Positions 61,855-64,000 of a stretch of DNA of 64,000 nt are shown here, one piece after another. The translations under genes and the position numbers were made by a program. Location of the stretch: positions 62,001 through 126,000 of the forward strand of contig CAZWMD010000006.1 in assembly GCA_964634815.1 (NCBI GenBank), given 5' to 3'. Positions within the stretch are counted from its first letter, which is position 1. Each line of letters begins with the position of its first letter. Under the pieces are notes generated by a model. That model was given only the letters and a program-made list of their open reading frames with translations. It was not told the origin of the DNA and did not search any database. The stretch comes from JALZVT01 sp964634815 (GTDB lineage Bacteria > Pseudomonadota > Gammaproteobacteria > Pseudomonadales > Azotimanducaceae).

Positions 61855-62247
61855 CTACAAACGGTCCATCAGGCTGCCGTGAGGCAGAAAGCGATTGTTG
61901 CTGTTGGATTTGATCCACTGGGTTAAGGATCGGTCATAACTGCCCCGGGACTTAAGCACCTTCACCAGCGCAATCACCGGCGATTTGGCCCCAGCCTGCC
62001 AGCCACTGAATTGCTCCTCAGCCAGGGTTAACACCCTAATCAGATGCTCGATCTGGCCATCCTCAAGCGGCTCCGCAGCGGCTTGCCACTCCGCGGCAGG
62101 AGCGGTCATAAGGCCGCCCATGCTGCCTTGCTCTGCCTGGTTTAACCCCAGATCATCACCCGCAGGGTCTAGCTCCAGCAGCCGCGCCACCATCTGCCCA
62201 TCAAGCGGCGCGGTTGCAGCACTGGGGTCAAAGCTCTCTACACTCAT
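61855..62247 (-). CDS. Uncharacterised conserved-type protein
   Basis: 130 residues that I do not recognise with certainty. No signal peptide, membrane helix or catalytic motif; Ala/Gln/Leu-rich with an amphipathic C-terminal half (IEHLIRVLTLAEEQFSGWQAGAKSPVIALVKVLKSRGSYDRSLTQWIKSNSNNRFLPHGSL). The final RFLPHG-type end is seen in short gammaproteobacterial proteins next to hisB. It is 53 bases upstream of hisB on the same strand. Function unknown. Confidence 0.65.
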   Translation of the reverse strand: MSVESFDPSAATAPLDGQMVARLLELDPAGDDLGLNQAEQGSMGGLMTAPAAEWQAAAEPLEDGQIEHLIRVLTLAEEQFSGWQAGAKSPVIALVKVLKSRGSYDRSLTQWIKSNSNNRFLPHGSLMDRL

Positions 62248-62306
62248 GCAATTTCCTCGGCCCGGGCCGTCTATCCCGGCATTCCCGCCGTTTCGCCACT
62301 AACTTT

Positions 62307-62327
62307 ACGGAACCGAAACAGTTCCGT
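62307..62327. promoter_or_regulatory. Hairpin in the divergent spacer at 62.3 kb
   Basis: ACGGAAC (62307-62313), loop of 7, GTTCCGT (62321-62327), perfect 7-bp stem. A weaker inverted repeat GAAATT/AATTTC follows at 62342-62360. No T-run. Could be an operator for either flanking gene or mRNA structure. Confidence 0.35.
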
Positions 62328-62478
62328 GATCCAAATGTCACGAAATTGGTCAATAATTTCAATCAGCCAAAAGCTACTTACACAACTATACATCGGCGCA
62401 CCGGCAGCATGATCTAATCACCTGATCAGCGGTGACCCCGATGAAAAAGAACTGAAGAGACGAGAAAGGGAAGAAGCA

Positions 62479-62685
62479 ATGACATCAGAACGAGTTTACC
62501 AAGACGAAAGCGGTCAGTGGTTCTACACAAAGCGCGGCGATCACGCTGGTCCTTTTGCCACCCATGAGCTTGCACATCGCGAGCTTAAGCTCTACGTGCG
62601 CGGCCGAAATCGCAAACTGAACTACGATCTGGTGGGCTCAAGTTTCGGACTTGTAAAATCTATGCTCAGAAAGATCGCTGCCTGA
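62479..62685 (+). CDS. Small protein, GPF-motif type
   Basis: 68 residues, basic, with a WFYTKRGDHAGPFATHELAHRELKLYV core, a segment that resembles small DUF6316-type proteins in related bacteria; I am not certain of that family. No membrane segment. ATG at 62479 with a GAAAGGGAAGA purine tract upstream. It stands alone between the divergent 61855 gene and the asmA-like gene, and could be cotranscribed with the latter. Function unknown. Confidence 0.7.
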   Translation: MTSERVYQDESGQWFYTKRGDHAGPFATHELAHRELKLYVRGRNRKLNYDLVGSSFGLVKSMLRKIAA

Positions 62686-62781
62686 CACATACCCCTTAAG
62701 AGGCGGGGCAAACTATCCCCGCCAAGAGCTGCGCCAGATATACTCGGGTAACCAACCCAAGCATATCCCAAGGATAAATAG

Positions 62782-64000
62782 ATGCGCACTCTAATCATGA
62801 TTCTTGCGGGGCTTATAGGCCTCGCCATTGTTGCCGGTGTCGCCATCCTGTGGCTCTTAAAAGACCCCAACCAATACAAAGATCAAATCGAAACCCTGAT
62901 TGAAGAAAACGCCGGGATTCAAATCAACATCGAAGGGGATCTCACCTGGCGACTGTGGCCACCCATTGTTCTACAGGCGGCTGATCTCAGCTTCGAAGAC
63001 GAAGAAACCAAATACGATCTTGATAGCTTAAGTGTCCACGCCAACGCAGCGGCCCTTCTCAGCACCGAACCCGATCTGCAGATTCAAAGCCTGGAACTCA
63101 ACGGCCTGACCATGAGCGACAAGCGCTTTGAGTCGGTGACCGAGGTGGTCAATCTGCGGCTCAGCGACTTTGCACTCAACAAGCCCAGCCCACTGCACGT
63201 CGAAGCCATCAGCGCCCCCAACAGCGCAGAGCCCACGCCGTTTGAAATGGACGCCATCATCACCTACCGCCAGGACGACGACGCCCTGGATGTGACCAAC
63301 GCCCAATTCGAAACCGCGGGCATTCAGGGTGTGTGCAACGCCGTGGTGACCTACCTCAGTCGTTCACCCACCAGCAATCACGCCGAAACCGCAGACGACC
63401 TGTTACCGCTGGATACCTTTCGCGCCCAGGACTGGGACGCCACCTGCGACATACCCGCCCTCGACGCTGGCGGCCTGGTGCTAAACAACATCAATATTGC
63501 CACCAAGAACACCGGCGGCCGCTCAACCATTAACGTGAACGTGCCCGAGTTTTTTGACGGCACCGCCGCACTTGATGTTGACCTGAACGCCAGCCGCCAT
63601 TCGCCCCGCTGGAAAGTAAAGCCCGACGTCAATGGCGCAGACACCCAGGCGGTAATGGCCTGGCTCGAACAAAACCTGAAATGGGCAGCACCGCTGTTGT
63701 TTAGCGGCGAGTTCACCATGATTGGTAACACCCCCAACGATCTCATTGGCTCGGTTAGCGGCAACGCCAAGTTTGACGGCGGCACCGGCAAGATCGACAT
63801 CAGCACCATCAAGGAAAGCGCTTCCACGCTGGCCTCACTCGCAAGCACCGCAGGCGCGAGCGTATTGCCCGAGCTGCAAGAAGCCATCGCAAAGGTTGCC
63901 GCCTGGCCTGAAGAGCTTGATTACTCCAAGCTCGCCGGTAACTGGAAAATTAATGGCTCCCAACAAACCTTCGACTTTGCTCTCGATAACTTGGCCATCA
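62782..64000 (+). CDS. AsmA family protein, 5' part
   Basis: Reading frame from ATG 62782 stays open to the end of the window (at least 406 residues). N-terminal membrane anchor (LIMILAGLIGLAIVAGVAILWLL), then the AsmA N-domain (NINIEGDLTWRLWPPIVLQAADLSF...DKRFESVTEVVNLRLSDFALN), with two cysteines (VCNAVVTYL, ATCDIPALD). The AsmA-like fold near the window edge (NAKFDGGTGKIDISTIKESASTLASL) is present. AsmA-like proteins shuttle phospholipid between membranes. SD AAGGAT 11 bases before the ATG. In Pseudomonas asmA lies next to hisB, and mutY follows. Confidence 0.88.
   Translation, partial: MRTLIMILAGLIGLAIVAGVAILWLLKDPNQYKDQIETLIEENAGIQINIEGDLTWRLWPPIVLQAADLSFEDEETKYDLDSLSVHANAAALLSTEPDLQIQSLELNGLTMSDKRFESVTEVVNLRLSDFALNKPSPLHVEAISAPNSAEPTPFEMDAIITYRQDDDALDVTNAQFETAGIQGVCNAVVTYLSRSPTSNHAETADDLLPLDTFRAQDWDATCDIPALDAGGLVLNNINIATKNTGGRSTINVNVPEFFDGTAALDVDLNASRHSPRWKVKPDVNGADTQAVMAWLEQNLKWAAPLLFSGEFTMIGNTPNDLIGSVSGNAKFDGGTGKIDISTIKESASTLASLASTAGASVLPELQEAIAKVAAWPEELDYSKLAGNWKINGSQQTFDFALDNLAI

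Noticed and set aside
1..64000. tRNA, rRNA, CRISPR arrays, insertion sequences, prophage or toxin-antitoxin modules
   Set aside because: None was seen when reading the window; the short tandem repeats found lack the spacer pattern of CRISPR and no transposase or integrase is encoded.

Overview
The window is a stretch of gammaproteobacterial chromosome, moderately GC-rich and densely coding, with no tRNA, rRNA, CRISPR array, IS element or prophage that I can see. Gene content and order follow a block I remember from Pseudomonas and relatives: gltBD / damX-aroB-aroK-pilQPONM / ponA / rpmE-priA / ftsN-hslVU / ubiE-ubiJ-ubiB / hisE-tatABC / dtd / typA / glnA-ntrBC / trmL-secB / gpmI-envC-ctpA / hisA-hisB / asmA. 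The species cannot be fixed from this alone. Five runs of exactly 100 N show a draft scaffold. Two of them are flanked by the same 55 bases on both sides and are almost certainly false gaps.

Layout. 0-2.3 kb: 3' end of an enoyl-CoA hydratase, malate dehydrogenase, and a divergent GNAT acetyltransferase. 2.7-8.9 kb: both subunits of NADPH glutamate synthase. 8.9-17.4 kb (minus strand): the type IV pilus assembly operon pilMNOPQ, a strong terminator, then aroK-aroB-damX. 17.9-20.6 kb: divergent class A penicillin-binding protein. 20.7-23.5 kb (minus): M48 metalloprotease, ribosomal protein L31, an SDR oxidoreductase. 23.6-34 kb (plus): priA, ftsN-like, hslVU, DUF971, ubiquinone genes ubiE/J/B, hisE and tatABC. 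34-37.2 kb (minus): typA, dtd and a membrane protein of unknown role. 37.4-48 kb is the least conserved part: an MnmA-like PP-loop sulfurtransferase with a TusA partner, two lipoproteins, a DUF3179 protein, and a large M4 metalloprotease preceded by a lipoprotein that copies part of the protease pro-region. 48.4-53.4 kb: the nitrogen regulation locus glnA, DUF4124, ntrB and ntrC. 53.4-64 kb: trmL, secB, rhodanese, gpmI-envC-ctpA-yibQ, hisA-hisB and asmA.

How parts work together. GltBD and GlnA form the GS-GOGAT ammonium assimilation cycle and NtrBC controls it. The sequence shows the wiring: a sigma-54 promoter before glnA with two NtrC-type palindromes centred near -108 and -138, and a perfect NtrC palindrome before ntrB with a second, weaker sigma-54-like promoter. 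PBP1a, DamX, FtsN and EnvC all serve peptidoglycan synthesis and septation. TatABC, SecB and the CTP/M48 proteases serve the envelope. PilMNOPQ builds the pilus inner-membrane platform and secretin.

I found no clearly new multi-gene system. The observations most worth following are the protease plus free-standing pro-domain lipoprotein pair, the PP-loop/TusA pair sitting where Pseudomonas carries thiI, and the regulatory palindromes of the ntr locus.
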